From NCBI GenBank assembly GCA_016205965.1, contig JACQSM010000080.1, forward strand, positions 1-24,631: a stretch of DNA of 24,631 nt, read 5' to 3'. The position numbers and the translations under genes were made by a program. A model generated the notes under the pieces. It did not search any database and was not told the DNA's origin. It saw only the letters and a list, made by a program, of their open reading frames with translations. This DNA is from Candidatus Uhrbacteria bacterium. Lineage in GTDB: Bacteria; Patescibacteriota; Patescibacteriia; SG8-24. Positions 13,480 through 21,921 of this stretch are shown here, piece after piece (positions within the stretch are counted from its first letter, which is position 1; every line of letters starts with the position of its first letter).

Positions 13480-14301
13480 TTATTCATCCGTCAGGGACTT
13501 GTATTCATCGACGAGTTTGCGGGCCTCGCCCGAGAGCCGCATCTTCCAGACGCCCAGTTTGAGTTTGCCCCAGGCTGATGCCGCCGCCTGATCCGAAAGA
13601 CGTTCGAAATCATCTTTCAGTCCCGCGGGGCCAAGGTCGAGTTCGACGCGTTTGATTTTCGTTTCGATGGCGGAGAGTTCTCCTTGAAGCCGCGTTTTTT
13701 CCTTCTCCTGACGGTCGGCATCGGTCTCGGGGATCTCTTCGACGTCTTCGGATGCGACGGTTTCGGCGGTAATCCCGTGGCGTTCGCGCAGCTTGGCTGA
13801 CATCTCCTTCAGCTTGCCTATTTCGCGGTTGTAGACGTCCTCGAAAACTTTCTTCTGCCGGCCGGCGACGTCGCGGTCGGTGCGAGCATCGAGCTGTGAG
13901 AACTTCAATTTCATTTCAGCCTCTTTCTTTCTGATCTGTTCGTCGAGCTCGATGACCTTGTCCTCGGCTTCTTTCTGCCGCTCGGCCGCCATCTTTTGGA
14001 GCGCTTCGGCTCGTTCGGCGCCTTCAACCGCCGCCTCGGCCTCCTCGGCCGAAAAAGTCTCCTCGCCCGGCTTGGGTGCGGCATCTTCTTCGTCTTCATC
14101 GGCCTCTTCCGTCTCGAGAATATCCTTGTCATCGACGACTTCAACCGCCTCTTCGTCGTCCGGAACGATCATGTCGTCGGTGACCTCGATTGGCTTTTCG
14201 TCGGCCGGAGCCGCCTTCTTCGGAGCCTCGGCCTTCTTGCGTCGAGGGCGCTTTGACTTCGGTTGTTCCGGGAAAAAATCGGCCCAGTTGGGTTCGCCCA
14301 T
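13480..14301 (-). CDS. Acidic coiled-coil protein, hypothetical (possibly truncated by a stop)
   Basis: This 273-residue protein begins MGEPNWADFFPEQPKSKRPRRKK, a lysine/arginine-rich patch. A very acidic disordered stretch follows (ETEEADEDEEDAAPKP around residues 63-78). From about residue 85 to 215 it is almost pure charged helix rich in Glu, Lys, Arg and Ala with heptad-like spacing (ALQKMAAERQKEAEDKVIEL), a long coiled coil. The end, SAWGKLKLGVWKMRLSGEARKLVDEYKSLTDE, is helical. There are no catalytic motifs, signal peptide or membrane segments, so it is probably cytoplasmic and structural or scaffolding; the function is unknown. The frame continues after the stop with coherent sequence (13345-13479), so the annotated C terminus may be an artefact or a recent mutation. 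The start at 14301 is supported by an extended -10 box about 30 bases upstream. It is divergent from miaB. Confidence 0.75.
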   Translation of the reverse strand: MGEPNWADFFPEQPKSKRPRRKKAEAPKKAAPADEKPIEVTDDMIVPDDEEAVEVVDDKDILETEEADEDEEDAAPKPGEETFSAEEAEAAVEGAERAEALQKMAAERQKEAEDKVIELDEQIRKKEAEMKLKFSQLDARTDRDVAGRQKKVFEDVYNREIGKLKEMSAKLRERHGITAETVASEDVEEIPETDADRQEKEKTRLQGELSAIETKIKRVELDLGPAGLKDDFERLSDQAAASAWGKLKLGVWKMRLSGEARKLVDEYKSLTDE

Positions 14302-14330
14302 AGCGCTGATCAGAGATGAATATCATTTTA

Positions 14331-14339
14331 ACTATAGCA
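14331..14339 (-). promoter_or_regulatory. Extended -10 promoter of the coiled-coil gene
   Basis: Read on the minus strand, 14339 to 14331 is TGCTATAGT: a TGn extension plus TATAGT, five of six matches to the -10 consensus. It lies 29 bases before the ATG at 14301, giving a leader of about 22 bases. No good -35 is seen. Confidence 0.5.
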
Positions 14340-14369
14340 TTTTTTATTGTTTTTGGCCAGGCCGTTTCG

Positions 14370-14398
14370 TTGACCGCAGCGCCCGGCGATGGTACGCT
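14370..14398 (+). promoter_or_regulatory. Promoter of the miaB-miaA operon
   Basis: TTGACC at 14370-14375 is spaced 17 bases from TACGCT at 14393-14398, which is preceded by TGG to make an extended -10. Initiation would fall about four bases before the ATG at 14409, a near-leaderless start. This supports 14409 as the miaB start and explains why the upstream in-frame ATG at 14316 is not used. Confidence 0.55.
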
Positions 14399-14408
14399 CC
14401 AACATCGT

Positions 14409-15727
<1,319 letters not shown>

Positions 15728-15731
<4 letters not shown>

Positions 15732-16654
15732 AGCCGAAACTCGTCGTCATCGTCGGTCCGACCGCTTCGGGCAAATCCGATCTGGCGATCGCCGTCGCCA
15801 AGAAGTTCGGCGGCGAAATAATTTCGGCCGATTCGCGCCAACTCTACCGCGGCCTGGAGATAGGCGCCGCCATCGAGCCGGGACGCTGGACCAAACGCGG
15901 GGCCAAGCGAGTCTATGCGGCTCGCGGCGTGGCGCATCATCTGACCGCCTTCCGTTCACCGGCCAAGCCGCTGACCGCGGCCGAATACAAAAAGTCGGCG
16001 CTGTCCGCCATCGGCGACATTCTCAAGCGCGGCAAGCTGCCGATTTTGGTCGGCGGCACCGGCTTGTACGTCAACGCCGTGGTCGATAATTTTTCGATCC
16101 CGGAAGTCGCGCCTGATCCGGCGCTGCGCCAGCGGCTCGAAAAACTGTCGAGTCCGGCGCTCTACGCCCGGCTTCAGAAGAAAGATCCGATCTACGCCGC
16201 CAAGATTCCGCCGCAGAACCGCCGTTACATGATTCGGGCGCTCGAGGTCATCCAAACGACCGGCCGGCCGTTCTCGGAGCTGCAGAAGAAGGGCGAACCG
16301 CTCTTCACCACGCTCCTTTTGGGCGTCGAACGACCGCGGGTCGAGCTTTACCGGCGCATCGAGCGACGCGTCGACGCCATGATGAAGCGCGGTCTGCTGC
16401 AAGAGGCGAAAAAACTCGGCCGGCTTTATGGCTGGAGCAATCAGGTGCTCTCAAGCCTGGGTCATCGACAGCTCGGACTGGCTCTGCAGGGAAAAATACC
16501 ACTTGAAGAGGCCGTTTTGATGGTCAAAAGGGACACCCGAAGGTATGCAAAACGGCAAATGGGCTGGTTCAGGAGGGATGCGCGGATCATCTGGCTTAAA
16601 AGTTCTCAAGAGGCCGAAAAGCTCGTAAAACGGTTTTTGGTCAACACTGAATAA
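15728..16654 (+). CDS. miaA: tRNA dimethylallyltransferase
   Basis: MiaA transfers a dimethylallyl group from DMAPP to N6 of A37, making the i6A that MiaB then methylthiolates. The 308-residue protein begins MKPKLVVIVGPTASGKS with the P-loop GPTASGKS at residues 10-17. It continues with IISADSRQLYRGLEIG, the family's conserved ADSxQxY segment. Further motifs are LVGGTGLYVNA and PQNRRYMIRALEV. The C-terminal RDTRRYAKRQMGWFRRD is the expected tRNA-contacting signature. Its ATG overlaps the miaB TGA (ATGA), with AGGAGG ahead of it, so the two genes are co-transcribed and translationally coupled. This order, miaB then miaA, puts both steps of one pathway under one promoter. No hairpin terminator is clear after its stop; a separate promoter drives the next gene. 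Confidence 0.96.
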
Positions 16655-16730
16655 TTGGCCTATTTAAGCCAAAAATAAACGTTTGTGCACAAGCGGCCTT
16701 GACGCACCCCTCGCCTTATTCCCGTTTATT

Positions 16731-16739
16731 TGCTATACT
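16731..16739 (+). promoter_or_regulatory. Extended -10 promoter for the DUF5679 gene
   Basis: TGCTATACT is a TGn extended -10 with TATACT (five of six consensus matches). There is no convincing -35. Initiation near 16746 gives a leader of about 28 bases to the ATG at 16774, without a clear Shine-Dalgarno. The 119 bases after miaA show nothing else. Confidence 0.6.
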
Positions 16740-16773
16740 GGTTACAGAATTCATTAACTCTTCTCTTACTCCT

Positions 16774-16959
16774 ATGGCCGACGAGAAAAAGGAGCCAGTC
16801 ATTGGCTACTGCGTTAAGTGCAAGGATAAGCGGGAAATGAAGGACCCCCAGAAGGTCGAAATGCCCGCCAAGGGAGGCGGCACCCGCCCCGCCATGAAGG
16901 GCACCTGCCCCGTCTGCGGCACCGGTATGTTCAAGATCATGCCCAAGTCCGCGGCTTAA
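16774..16959 (+). CDS. DUF5679 zinc-ribbon protein, 61 aa
   Basis: The protein has two CxxC pairs, YCVKCKDKREMKDP near the N terminus and GTCPVCGTGMFKI near the C terminus. Together they should bind one zinc ion. The KREMKDP and PAMKGTCPVCGT wording is that of the DUF5679 family, which I know as small proteins common in CPR bacteria and some archaea; no function is established. The ATG at 16774 is chosen over an upstream in-frame ATG at 16699 because the promoter lies between them. It is monocistronic, bounded by its own extended -10 box and by a strong two-way terminator shared with gatB. A nucleic-acid-binding role is plausible for a zinc ribbon but is inferred. Confidence 0.85.
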   Translation: MADEKKEPVIGYCVKCKDKREMKDPQKVEMPAKGGGTRPAMKGTCPVCGTGMFKIMPKSAA

Positions 16960-16968
16960 GCAGCCGAA

Positions 16969-17000
16969 ACAAAACACCCGCCGTAAGGCGGGTGTTTTGT
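16969..17000. terminator. Bidirectional terminator between the DUF5679 gene and gatB
   Basis: A perfect 14-base-pair stem (arms 16969-16982 and 16987-17000) has a GTAA loop. The core is CACCCGCC / GGCGGGTG, flanked by AAAA on the left and TTTT on the right. It therefore works as a rho-independent terminator from both convergent genes. Confidence 0.9.
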
Positions 17001-17015
17001 ATCCGCGTTCTTCGT

Positions 17016-18533
17016 TCAGGCGAGTCGGGACAGTTCTTTCTCCAGCATCTGCCGCGCAACCTCGGGCGATGCTTTGCCCCGGGTCAGCTTCATGACCTGG
17101 CCGACCAAAAATTGGATGGCGTTGGCTTTGCCGCCGCGCCAGTCATCGACCACCTTGGGGTTGGCGGCGATGACCTGTTTGGCGACCAATTCGAGTTCGG
17201 CCATGTCGTCGATCTGGCCGAGGTCTTTCTCTTGGGCGATGATCGACGGATCGGCGCCGGTCTTGGCCATCTCCGACAGGACGACGAGCGCGTTGGTGCC
17301 GGTGACGGCCTTGCCCAGGATCATGCCGATGAGTTCGGCCATGTTTTCGGGCGTGACCTTGGCCGAGGCGCGGTCTAGTTTGAGATCGGTCAGCACGCCG
17401 CCGAGTTTCGAGAGCATCCAGCCGGCGGCGACACGGGCGACTTCGGGATCGGGGAAGGAGAGGCGCGGCTTCGACCACTCGGCCAGTTCCGACATGGTCT
17501 GCTCGACGAAGTCGGCCAGTTCCAGGTCATCGCAGATCGTTTTGGCCTCGGATTCGCCGAAACCGAACTCGGACGTCAGGCGGGCCCGTCGGGCCGCCGG
17601 CAGCTCGGGTACGCTCTTGGCCAGCCGGTCGGCCAACTCGTGCAGCTGCAACGGCGGCAGATCCGGTTCCGGAAAATAACGGTAATCGTTGGCCTCTTCC
17701 TTGCTGCGCTGGGCGACGGTGGCGTTGCGGGCGTCGTCCCAGCCGCGCGTCGTCTGTTCCGCCGGCGGCTTGCCGTCGAGCCAGAGTTTTGTCTGGCGGT
17801 CGATTTCGTATTCCAGGGCGCGCTCGACCGATCGGAACGAGTTGACGTTCTTGATCTCCGTCTTGGGGTTGAGCTGCTTGGCCCAATCCTCGTTGGCCGG
17901 ATCGTCGGGAATTTCGCGCAGCGAGATGTTGGCGTCGCAGCGCAGGTGCCCTTTCTCCATGTCGGCGTCGGACACGCCCAGGTAGCGCATTATCAGGCGA
18001 AGCTCCTGAAGGAACGCCTTGGCTTCGTCGGGAGAGTGCATGTCCGGTTCGGTCACGCATTCGATGAGCGGCGTCCCGGCGCGGTTGAAGTCGACGAGCG
18101 AGCTTTGGCCGTCATCGCTGTGGTGCAGCTTGGCCGCGTCTTCTTCGAGGTGGGCCCGGGTGAAACGGACGGTCACCGGCCGCGATTTGCCGTCTTTGGC
18201 CGGGACGCCGACGCTCAACGAGCCGCCCTTCACGATCGGCAGGTCGAACTGCGAGATTTGGTACCCCTTGGGCAGGTCGGGATAGAAGTATTGCTTGCGG
18301 TCGAATTTGGAATGCTCGGCGATTTCACCGCCCAGGGCCAGGCCGGCCAGGACGCCGAGTTCGACGGCTTTGGCGTTGGGCACCGGCAGCGTGCCGGGAT
18401 GGCCGACGCACACCGGGCAGACGGTGGTGTTGGGCGGCTCGAATTCGCCCTTGTTCGAGCAACGGCAAAACATCTTGGAATCTGTTTTGAGCTGGACGTG
18501 GATTTCGAGGCCGATGACGGGTTCGAGCTTCAT
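17016..18533 (-). CDS. gatB: Aspartyl/glutamyl-tRNA(Asn/Gln) amidotransferase subunit B
   Basis: GatB is the kinase/tRNA-binding subunit of the GatCAB complex, which converts misacylated Glu-tRNA(Gln) or Asp-tRNA(Asn) to the correct form. The protein (505 residues) opens with MKLEPVIGLEIHVQLKTDSKMFC, the standard GatB start. The zinc-site cysteines are C23, C25, C39 and C42. Later motifs include YFYPDLPKGYQISQFDLPI, DFNRAGTPLIECVTEPD and HLRCDANISLR. The C-terminal helical GatB/YqeY domain is complete, with a QFLVGQVMKLTRGKASPEVA stretch near the end. gatA and gatC are not in the window, so the operon is split or lies elsewhere. The gene ends at a strong two-way terminator. Its 5' side abuts palindromic element copy 2; no clear promoter is seen there. 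Confidence 0.96.
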   Translation of the reverse strand: MKLEPVIGLEIHVQLKTDSKMFCRCSNKGEFEPPNTTVCPVCVGHPGTLPVPNAKAVELGVLAGLALGGEIAEHSKFDRKQYFYPDLPKGYQISQFDLPIVKGGSLSVGVPAKDGKSRPVTVRFTRAHLEEDAAKLHHSDDGQSSLVDFNRAGTPLIECVTEPDMHSPDEAKAFLQELRLIMRYLGVSDADMEKGHLRCDANISLREIPDDPANEDWAKQLNPKTEIKNVNSFRSVERALEYEIDRQTKLWLDGKPPAEQTTRGWDDARNATVAQRSKEEANDYRYFPEPDLPPLQLHELADRLAKSVPELPAARRARLTSEFGFGESEAKTICDDLELADFVEQTMSELAEWSKPRLSFPDPEVARVAAGWMLSKLGGVLTDLKLDRASAKVTPENMAELIGMILGKAVTGTNALVVLSEMAKTGADPSIIAQEKDLGQIDDMAELELVAKQVIAANPKVVDDWRGGKANAIQFLVGQVMKLTRGKASPEVARQMLEKELSRLA

Positions 18534-18540
18534 ATCCGTA

Positions 18541-18615
18541 ATGGAGGGCAGGCTTCAGCCTGCCCTGCCGGATCGGCGCATGGCGCCGATAGGCGGCCTG
18601 AAGGCCGCCCTCCAT
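18541..18615. repeat. REP-like palindromic element, copy 2 (cloverleaf-like)
   Basis: A nine-base outer inverted repeat (ATGGAGGGC at 18541-18549, GCCCTCCAT at 18607-18615) encloses three hairpins. They are AGGGCAGGCT / AGCCTGCCCT (18545-18566), ATCGGCGC / GCGCCGAT with an ATG loop (18572-18590), and GGCGGCCT / AGGCCGCC (18592-18609). The first and third share bases with the outer stem, so they are alternative folds. It lies between the membrane protein's stop and the gatB start on the minus strand. It is related to the elements at 13270-13341 and 23421-23446. Confidence 0.75.
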
Positions 18616-18634
18616 CTTTTAAATCATGATCGCG

Positions 18635-19387
18635 TTACTTCTTCAAGTCGTACCAGAGGGCCAGGTCGGCGGCCATGAACAGCGGCAGCGACAGGCCGGA
18701 AACGATCTGCGGCACCAGGGTGATGACCAGCGAATGCGCCGCCGGGATGCTGTAGCGGCTGCCGATGTTGCCGAAGAACAGCCCGGGATCGCCGAAAGCG
18801 GCGCCGAGCAGCAGATAGATGACGGCGATAGCGAAGGAGAACAGGACGTAGAAGAACAGCCAGGGAATGGCCATTCGCAGCGCGACCGGCCAGAAACGGC
18901 CCGAGACCAGTTTTTTGCTGGCCTGGAGGGCGGCGAAGCCGCGGACATCGTCGACGACCGTGATGTAGGTGGCGTACCGGTACCAGACGAAGAAAATGAA
19001 CGCCGGAATGACCAGCAGGATCAGGCCGAAGAAGACGGCCGCAGCCGAGAGCAGCGTGACCCACAGGAAGGGGATGAGCTTGTGCATGCCCATCGCCAGG
19101 ACGCCTTCGAAATTGACGTTCTTCTTTTGGACCGCCCGGGCGGTGACGTCGATCATGGCGGCCAAGAGGGCCATGAGCAGCAGGGCCAGCGGAATGGAAA
19201 GCAGCTGCGACACCACGGCGGCGGTGAAACGGTCGGGCAGCAGCGATCGCGCCATGATGTCGAACGACCACTGGGCGAATCCCAAAACCGCGAACCAGAC
19301 GGCGAAGTCGGCAAAAACATTGAAATGTTTTTTATACACTTCGACTGATTTGAGAATGAGGTCGCCGGGAGAGATGATCTCGGGCAT
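18635..19387 (-). CDS. Polytopic membrane protein, hypothetical
   Basis: The 250-residue protein starts MPEIISPGDLILKSVEVYKKHF, an amphipathic lead typical of DUF975/YciC-like or glycerophosphodiesterase-membrane-domain families. Five to six hydrophobic segments follow: about 26-47 (FADFAVWFAVLGFAQW), 56-82 (AAVVSQLLSIPLALLLM), 104-135 (PFLWVTLLSAAAVFFGLILLV), 168-195 (ALRMAIPWLFFYVLFSFAI) and one or two nearer the C terminus. No catalytic residues are visible. It is probably an integral inner-membrane protein of unknown function; the family resemblance is weak. It follows tmk on the same strand but has its own promoter just after the tmk terminator, so it is likely a separate transcript. Confidence 0.8.
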   Translation of the reverse strand: MPEIISPGDLILKSVEVYKKHFNVFADFAVWFAVLGFAQWSFDIMARSLLPDRFTAAVVSQLLSIPLALLLMALLAAMIDVTARAVQKKNVNFEGVLAMGMHKLIPFLWVTLLSAAAVFFGLILLVIPAFIFFVWYRYATYITVVDDVRGFAALQASKKLVSGRFWPVALRMAIPWLFFYVLFSFAIAVIYLLLGAAFGDPGLFFGNIGSRYSIPAAHSLVITLVPQIVSGLSLPLFMAADLALWYDLKK

Positions 19388-19393
19388 GCCTCA

Positions 19394-19402
19394 AGTATAG
19401 CA
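19394..19402 (-). promoter_or_regulatory. Extended -10 promoter of the membrane protein gene (leaderless)
   Basis: On the minus strand 19402 to 19394 is TGCTATACT, identical to the box at 16731-16739. Six bases separate it from the ATG (19387), so the expected first transcribed base is at or next to the A of the start codon. It starts directly after the T run of the tmk terminator. Confidence 0.6.
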
Positions 19403-19403
19403 T

Positions 19404-19432
19404 AAAAAAGACCGCCCTTTTATGGGGCGGCC
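19404..19432 (-). terminator. Rho-independent terminator overlapping the tmk stop codon
   Basis: Read on the minus strand, GGCCGCCC and GGGCGGTC pair (eight base pairs including one G-U). The stem encloses a seven-base loop and is followed by six T residues. The tmk TAA (19422-19420) lies in the loop, so the hairpin begins inside the last codons of tmk. Confidence 0.8.
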
Positions 19433-20112
19433 GGCAGCTTGGCGAGGTCGAGAACCGGCGCGATCAGGCTCCAGACTCGTTCGTGGATTTCTTCGGGCAG
19501 GAGCTCACGGCCGTCCGGCTCGACGCCGCGGACCAGAACCATGTCGGCATACACGGACGGAAGCTCCAGATAGACGGCGGCGGCGGCCGAAAGATGGCTG
19601 ATGTCGCTCTGGTGGACATCACTCTGTCCGTCGCGGAGATTGGCCCGGCGCTGGCCGACCTCCGCCGGGACGTGCAGGACGACGTTGAGGTCGGCGCGCG
19701 GACAGTTGAAGATGCCGTACTCGACCTCTTCGAGCCAGCGGAAGAATTCCCGGCGCTCCGCGGCGTCGATGATCTTACAGCCCTGGTGGGCCATGTTTGA
19801 GGGGATGTAACGATCCGAGACGACGATCTTGCCTTCGGCCAGCCAGCGGCGGATCTTGAAGGATCCGTCATAACGATCAACTGCGTAGAGCAGCGCCGCT
19901 GCTTTGGCCGGCACCTCGTTGACCTTGCCGTAGGCGCCCTCCTTTACATAGCGGATCGCCGGGCCGGCCGACTTCTCTTCGTACTGCGGGAAGCGGATCT
20001 TCTCGACCGGCAGGCCGAGACCGCGGATCCGTTCGACGACGAGGCGCACTTGGGTCTCTTTGCCGGCCCCATCGGGACCGTCGACGACGATGAATTTTCC
20101 TTGAGGTGCCAT
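19420..20112 (-). CDS. tmk: Thymidylate kinase
   Basis: Tmk phosphorylates dTMP to dTDP with ATP. The P-loop is GPDGAGKET at residues 12-20, then IRFPQY at 39-44, which belongs to the dTMP-binding region. The DRY motif is SDRYIPSNMAHQG at 99-111. A lid region rich in Arg follows (GQRRANLRDGQSD). The length of 230 residues is in the normal range. The start ATG is three bases after the thyX stop, with AAGGAG located in the end of thyX (20124-20119), so the two are translationally coupled. ThyX makes the dTMP that this enzyme uses. The gene ends in a terminator that overlaps its stop codon. Confidence 0.95.
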   Translation of the reverse strand: MAPQGKFIVVDGPDGAGKETQVRLVVERIRGLGLPVEKIRFPQYEEKSAGPAIRYVKEGAYGKVNEVPAKAAALLYAVDRYDGSFKIRRWLAEGKIVVSDRYIPSNMAHQGCKIIDAAERREFFRWLEEVEYGIFNCPRADLNVVLHVPAEVGQRRANLRDGQSDVHQSDISHLSAAAAVYLELPSVYADMVLVRGVEPDGRELLPEEIHERVWSLIAPVLDLAKLPAAP

Positions 20113-20115
20113 GGC

Positions 20116-21756
20116 TTACTCCTTTGTTTTCGCGACCGCGTCGAGCGCCTTCTCTTTGACGCGTTGGTGCGCCTCGGCATCGCCGCGGCTCCAAAAATAC
20201 TCGTTGTGGTCGGCGAACTTCATGAGCGCGGCGCGCCACGGCGACCGCTTGGCGATGGCCCGATGCATCGCTTGGCAGACCTTGCGGTATTGGGGGTGGC
20301 CCTGGGGCGTGGTCCGGAGTTCGATGAGATGCATCGCCTCGCGGTCGTTCATGCCGCAGGTCCAGCGGACCAGCGAACCGTGCAGTGTCGCATACGACGC
20401 CTGTTCGGGAAAATCCTTCGCCAGAAGATCGTAGAGGGCGCGGGCCTTGGCGGCGCATTCGAGGGCGTCGGCCTCGAAGCCGGCGGTTTTGAGATCTGCG
20501 GGCACGGTGAAACCGAGCAGCGGCGTGAATTTCTGGCGCTCCTGGGTCATCATCCGGTGCCGTTCGAGGTCTTTGTACGAGCCGAAATCGGTGACCATGT
20601 CGAAGGTATAGGGATAGCCGCTTTCAAGGGCACGACCGGGGCGATCGCGGCGGGTTGTGCGCTCGCCGACGTAGGCTTCGACGATTTTTTGTTTTGTCGC
20701 GTCAGTCATGGCGCGGACAACTTCTTGGATCTGGGTCAGCGGGTGTCGGAGGTACGGGTAGAGCATGTTCGCCAGCATCAGGTCATCTTCTTCGGCCAGC
20801 GACGCGGCGCGGTCGACGAGATGGACGTTGTCGTCGTGGCGGCGCGGCGCGACGCCGGCGAAAAGTTCGGCCGCGAACGCCCGCATCCGATTGCGGTTGG
20901 CTATGGCGTACTCGTTCGGTTTGGCGCGCTTCACGTAGTGCGGAATGATCCGATCGAGCGCCGCCTGCGTTTTGGCCGCGACGTCGCGGGCCTCGGGCAG
21001 GGCCGAGGAGTAGCAGTAGGTCAGGACGGTCTGGAAGAAGCGGCCGTTGCCGAAGATGCCGACGTTTGTTTTGGTGGCGATCGGCAATAGCGCCCGCAAA
21101 GAATCGCAGGCCTTGGTGCGGATGTCCGAGGCGTACGTGCGGGTGAAGGCTTTGCGGTCGGCCTCTTCCTTGCAGTCGGCCAGTTTTTCTTTGACGCCGT
21201 CGCCGTTGATGTCGTACTCGGCCTCGTCGAGCGATTTCAGCGCGCGGTAAAAATTCTGCATCGGCTCGATCAGTCGGCAGTAGGTCGAGAAGATGAAGTC
21301 CATCGTTTCGACGTAGGTCGGGCCGTGGGCCGAAGCTAAGACGCTCGGGTCGCGGTAGTAGCGGAAGTTGTTGTCGGCATCGCGCTGGTCGTAGAAGACG
21401 TAGCGGGTCGATTGCTCGATCGGCGAACCGCCGATGCGTCGGTCCTCGATCTCTTTGGTAGCGGCGACCGAGATGTTTTCAAATGAGACGTGGGCGCCTT
21501 CGAGTTCGCCGACCGAGTCGTCGCCGTAGGCTACGAGGACGCGGGCGATCAGATCCTGCGCCCGGACGGCGTCGATCTGCCTGGTCTTCAAAAATTCCTT
21601 GAGCAGCGTTTCGCGGAAGCCGCCGGGCGCCCGGCTGTAGCGGGCGTAGACGGCGCCGACGATGCCGGCGAGGTTTTTGACCGCAAAAACGTCCGATTCG
21701 GTATCGGTGACGTACTGCGACAGAAGCTGGACCTCTTCGGGCGTGAAGCGCGGCAT
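20116..21756 (-). CDS. thyX: Double-length ThyX-like FAD-dependent thymidylate synthase (two fused domains)
   Basis: ThyX makes dTMP from dUMP with methylene-tetrahydrofolate and FADH2. Typical ThyX is 200-250 residues; this protein is 546 and contains two ThyX-like halves. In half 1, residues 106-119 read RRIGGSPIEQSTRY, which aligns without gaps to the canonical RHRxxSxxEQSxRY motif. The active-site Ser116 and Arg118-Tyr119 are kept, but RHR has become RRI. In half 2, residues 399-410 read RHRMMTQERQKF: RHR is kept, but the Ser and Arg-Tyr are gone. Each half also has the later conserved region: FGNGRFFQTVLTYCYSSALPEARDVA in half 1 and MNDREAMHLIELRTTPQGHPQYRKV in half 2. The protein may thus be a fused pseudo-dimer with complementary half-sites. 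The gene leads a thyX-tmk operon and diverges from gmk. Similar long ThyX proteins occur, to my knowledge, in other CPR genomes. Catalytic activity is likely but not certain. Confidence 0.85.
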   Translation of the reverse strand: MPRFTPEEVQLLSQYVTDTESDVFAVKNLAGIVGAVYARYSRAPGGFRETLLKEFLKTRQIDAVRAQDLIARVLVAYGDDSVGELEGAHVSFENISVAATKEIEDRRIGGSPIEQSTRYVFYDQRDADNNFRYYRDPSVLASAHGPTYVETMDFIFSTYCRLIEPMQNFYRALKSLDEAEYDINGDGVKEKLADCKEEADRKAFTRTYASDIRTKACDSLRALLPIATKTNVGIFGNGRFFQTVLTYCYSSALPEARDVAAKTQAALDRIIPHYVKRAKPNEYAIANRNRMRAFAAELFAGVAPRRHDDNVHLVDRAASLAEEDDLMLANMLYPYLRHPLTQIQEVVRAMTDATKQKIVEAYVGERTTRRDRPGRALESGYPYTFDMVTDFGSYKDLERHRMMTQERQKFTPLLGFTVPADLKTAGFEADALECAAKARALYDLLAKDFPEQASYATLHGSLVRWTCGMNDREAMHLIELRTTPQGHPQYRKVCQAMHRAIAKRSPWRAALMKFADHNEYFWSRGDAEAHQRVKEKALDAVAKTKE

Positions 21757-21767
21757 AATGCGGCTCG

Positions 21768-21776
21768 AGTGTAACA
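21768..21776 (-). promoter_or_regulatory. Extended -10 promoter of thyX-tmk
   Basis: On the minus strand 21776 to 21768 is TGTTACACT, a TGn extended -10. Eleven bases separate it from the thyX ATG, so the leader would be about four bases with no ribosome binding site. The DnaA-box-like site at 21793-21801 lies where a -35 element would be contacted. Confidence 0.5.
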
Positions 21777-21792
21777 GGTTTATTTGGGAAAG

Positions 21793-21867
21793 TTATCCAC
21801 ATCTCACCTGTCCCTTTGGTGCTTGGCACCTCTGTGTCCCTTCGGTACCAGGTACCGCTGTGGATAG
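21793..21867. repeat. Inverted DnaA-box-like sites enclosing two structured direct repeats
   Basis: TTATCCACA at 21793-21801 is a perfect DnaA-box consensus. TGTGGATAG at 21859-21867 is its inverted partner with one mismatch. Between them are two 22-base direct repeats, 21809-21830 and 21835-21856, sharing 17 positions and both starting TGTCCCTT. Each holds a five-base hairpin: GGTGC/GCACC in the first and GGTAC/GTACC in the second. The changed bases still pair, so the hairpin itself appears conserved. The whole unit sits between the divergent thyX and gmk promoters. It may be a DnaA-controlled switch or a small mobile repeat with TATCCACA ends. Confidence 0.65.
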
Positions 21868-21889
21868 TTTTTTTAAGCCATGCTACATT
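21861..21889 (+). promoter_or_regulatory. Promoter of gmk
   Basis: TGCTACATT at 21881-21889 is an extended -10. TGGATA at 21861-21866 is a four-of-six -35 match at a 17-base spacing and overlaps the inverted DnaA-box-like site. Initiation near 21896 gives a leader of about 26 bases, which contains the gmk ribosome binding site GGAGG at 21912-21916. Confidence 0.5.
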
Positions 21890-21921
21890 GCTGACAACTT
21901 AGCACCTTTTCGGAGGATCAC

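Noticed and set aside
14316..14408. N-terminal extension of MiaB resembling a signal peptide
   Set aside because: MiaB is cytoplasmic and the usual start is at 14409. The extension covers a promoter (TTGACC, 17 bases, extended -10).
18541..18615. Cloverleaf-like fold considered as a tRNA gene
   Set aside because: Arm lengths do not fit, no T-loop or D-loop consensus is present, and parts recur at two other intergenic sites.
17640..18629. Plus-strand frame of 329 codons opposite gatB
   Set aside because: Antisense shadow of a complete gatB; it also runs into the palindromic element.
20050..21090. Plus-strand frame of 346 codons opposite thyX and the tmk start
   Set aside because: Antisense shadow crossing two real genes, with no motif.
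21793..21867. Two DnaA-like boxes considered as a replication origin
   Set aside because: Only two boxes, no A+T-rich unwinding stretch, and no dnaA or dnaN nearby.
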